Shown one piece after another: positions 4,347-5,591 of a stretch of DNA of 5,591 nt. The notes below the pieces were generated by a model. It was not told the origin of the DNA. It saw nothing but the letters and a program-made list of their open reading frames with translations, and searched no databases. Each line of letters opens with the position of its first letter. The first letter of the stretch is position 1. Where the stretch lies: the NCBI GenBank assembly GCA_025929595.1, contig JAICQA010000191.1:1-5591 (forward strand), written 5' to 3'. The DNA comes from Xanthobacteraceae bacterium. Its GTDB lineage: Bacteria > Pseudomonadota > Alphaproteobacteria > Rhizobiales > Xanthobacteraceae. Made by a program: the position numbers and the translations under genes.

Positions 4347-5468
4347 ATGGCAGGCGAATACCAGTTCGGGATCGAGGAGGAATACTTCGTCGTCGACGGC
4401 GAGAGCAAAGCCGTGCTCCGCAAGATGCGCTCCGCCTTCGTGATGGCGTTGAAGCGTAACCTCGGCCCGACCGTGACGCGCGAGATGCTCCAGACCCAGA
4501 TCGAAGTGATGACCCAGCCGTCGGTCTCCATCGAACGTACGCGCGCAGAGTTGCGCAACGCCCGCCGCACTGTTGGCGAGATCGCCGCCGAGAACGGCTA
4601 CTCGTTCTTCGCATCGGGCACGCATCCAGCCGCCACCTGGTCCGACACGGTGCAGACTCCGGCGCAACGCTACGACGGCGTGATGCACGACCTGCAGATG
4701 ATCGGCGAGCGCAATCTGCTGTGCGGCCTGCATGTACATGTCGAGCTGCCCGATCCCGGCATGCGCGTCGATGTCATGCGCCGTATGACCCCGTTCGTGC
4801 CCGTCCTCATTGCGCTCGCGACCTCGTCGCCGTTCTGGCGCGGCCGCCGTACCGGTCTTATGGGCTACCGGCTGGCAGCCTATGACGAGCTGCCGCGCAC
4901 CGGCATGCCGCCGTTGTTCCGCGACAAGCAGGACTACGAGGATTACATCAACACGCTCGTCGAGGCGCGCGTGATCCCCGACGAGACTTACGTCTGGTGG
5001 GCGTTGCGGCCGTCGAAGCGGCACCCGACGCTTGAATTGCGTGCGCCGGATTCCTGCACGCATGTCGAGGACGCGATCGCCATCGCCTCGATCTACCGCG
5101 CCCTGGCACGCCATCTCGTTCAGAATCCCGGCGTCAACGCGGAGCTCAACGTCGTCGATGCGGCCATTGCGGTCGAGAACAAGTGGCGCGCACAGCGATA
5201 CGGCATTCACGGCAGCTTCGTCGACCGCAAGACACGCCGCGCTGTCACGGTGGTTGAGTTTTCCGATCAGGTGATCGAGCGCATCCGTGACGACGCGCGC
5301 GCCATCGGCTGCGAGGCCGAGGTTGCGTCCGCCGCGTCGATTCTGAAGCGCGGCACCAGTGCCGACACGCAGATCGCCGTTTATCGCGAAGCGGAGCACC
5401 GCACCGGCAGCCGCAGCGAAGCGCTGAAGGCAGTCACCGGGTGGCTCGCGGAAGCGACGCTCGCGTAG
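4347..5468 (+). CDS. GCS2/YbdK-family carboxylate-amine ligase (gamma-glutamylcysteine ligase-like)
   Basis: The 373-residue length matches the YbdK branch of the GCS2 family (about 370), not the roughly 450-residue plant-type GshA. These cytoplasmic enzymes use ATP to join a carboxylate, usually the gamma-carboxylate of glutamate, to an amine. E. coli YbdK has weak glutamate-cysteine ligase activity. Visible motifs are QFGIEEEYFVVD (6-17, Mg/ATP-binding glutamates), MLQTQIEVMTQPS (47-59), LLCGLHVHVEL (124-134), ATSSPFWRGRRTG (158-170, with MGYR at 172-175) and WWALRPSKRHPTLELRAPD (217-235). The glutamates and histidines expected in the active site are all present. The true substrate cannot be read from sequence; gamma-glutamylcysteine is the default guess. 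The start is fixed by GAGGAAA 6 bases upstream. It follows rsmE on the same strand after 205 bases with hairpins, and precedes another rightward gene. Confidence 0.9.
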   Translation: MAGEYQFGIEEEYFVVDGESKAVLRKMRSAFVMALKRNLGPTVTREMLQTQIEVMTQPSVSIERTRAELRNARRTVGEIAAENGYSFFASGTHPAATWSDTVQTPAQRYDGVMHDLQMIGERNLLCGLHVHVELPDPGMRVDVMRRMTPFVPVLIALATSSPFWRGRRTGLMGYRLAAYDELPRTGMPPLFRDKQDYEDYINTLVEARVIPDETYVWWALRPSKRHPTLELRAPDSCTHVEDAIAIASIYRALARHLVQNPGVNAELNVVDAAIAVENKWRAQRYGIHGSFVDRKTRRAVTVVEFSDQVIERIRDDARAIGCEAEVASAASILKRGTSADTQIAVYREAEHRTGSRSEALKAVTGWLAEATLA

Positions 5469-5490
5469 AGAGCGGGACGGGCGAGGGCGC

Positions 5491-5520
5491 TTGGCCGCGC
5501 CGCCGGGGCTTGTGTATGGT
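5491..5520 (+). promoter_or_regulatory. Possible sigma-70-type promoter for the rightmost gene
   Basis: TTGGCC (5491-5496) and TATGGT (5515-5520) are separated by 18 bases, each matching four of six consensus positions. A transcript would begin about 40 bases before the ATG at 5566. The -35 box overlaps the loop of a small GC hairpin (5486-5501). This is weak, position-supported evidence only. Confidence 0.3.
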
Positions 5521-5565
5521 CGCCGCCCCGGTTACCCCCGCAGACCCTCCGGAGCGCCCGCGCGC

Positions 5566-5591
5566 ATGGCCCGCGACCAGCTTGACCTCAC
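5566..5591 (+). CDS. Start of an unidentified rightward gene, cut by the window edge
   Basis: Only nine residues are visible (MARDQLDLT), too few to identify the product. Support is limited to the ATG, a GGAG at 5551-5554 about 11 bases upstream, and the possible promoter at 5491-5520. An ATG at 5516 in another frame is an alternative, but its peptide (MVAAPVTPADPPERPRA...) looks less like a gene start. Confidence 0.35.

Noticed and set aside
4302..5399. 365-codon minus-strand open frame
   Set aside because: It is antisense to the GCS2 ligase, which has clear catalytic motifs. The antisense protein has no recognisable domain.
1..5591. tRNA, rRNA, CRISPR array, insertion sequence or phage genes
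   Set aside because: No cloverleaf-like or rRNA sequence, no regularly spaced repeats, and no transposase or integrase motifs were seen on either strand.

Overview
The window looks like a stretch of chromosome from a GC-rich alphaproteobacterium, probably of the order Hyphomicrobiales (rhizobial / Xanthobacteraceae-Nitrobacteraceae type). The DUF4170 protein, a CysQ-like phosphatase, a DUF6101-like protein, UbiA and RsmE are a set I associate with that group. Codon use is uniformly GC-rich. I see no insertion sequence, integrase, tRNA, rRNA or CRISPR array. This is conserved housekeeping territory rather than an obvious island, and I found no clear new multi-gene system.

Layout, left to right. 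(1) A leftward pair: a CysQ/inositol-monophosphatase-family phosphatase (225-1067), then a DUF4170 protein (187 down to the left edge, incomplete). (2) A 208-base divergent gap (1068-1275) with a perfect 7-base inverted repeat. (3) A rightward DUF6101-like gene, best started at a TTG at 1276. Its first 80 bases hold two adjacent strong stem-loops and a 10-base direct repeat. (4) Convergent with it and sharing stop-codon bases, a leftward pair: a small secreted four-cysteine protein (2792-3295), whose stop overlaps the start of ubiA (1860-2792) by one base. (5) A 90-base divergent gap, then rightward rsmE (3386-4141). (6) A 205-base gap with competing hairpins, then a GCS2/YbdK-family carboxylate-amine ligase (4347-5468). 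(7) A 97-base gap with a possible promoter and the first codons of another rightward gene at 5566.

Functionally these are separate housekeeping tasks. CysQ-type enzymes remove 3'-phosphoadenosine 5'-phosphate left by sulfate assimilation, or act on related phosphate monoesters. UbiA commits 4-hydroxybenzoate to ubiquinone. RsmE methylates U1498 of 16S rRNA. The GCS2 enzyme makes gamma-glutamyl amide bonds, possibly gamma-glutamylcysteine. The DUF4170, DUF6101-like and four-cysteine proteins have no known function.

The observations most worth a second look are the paired stem-loops at the start of the DUF6101-like gene, the translational coupling of an unknown secreted protein to ubiA, and the structured leader before the carboxylate-amine ligase.
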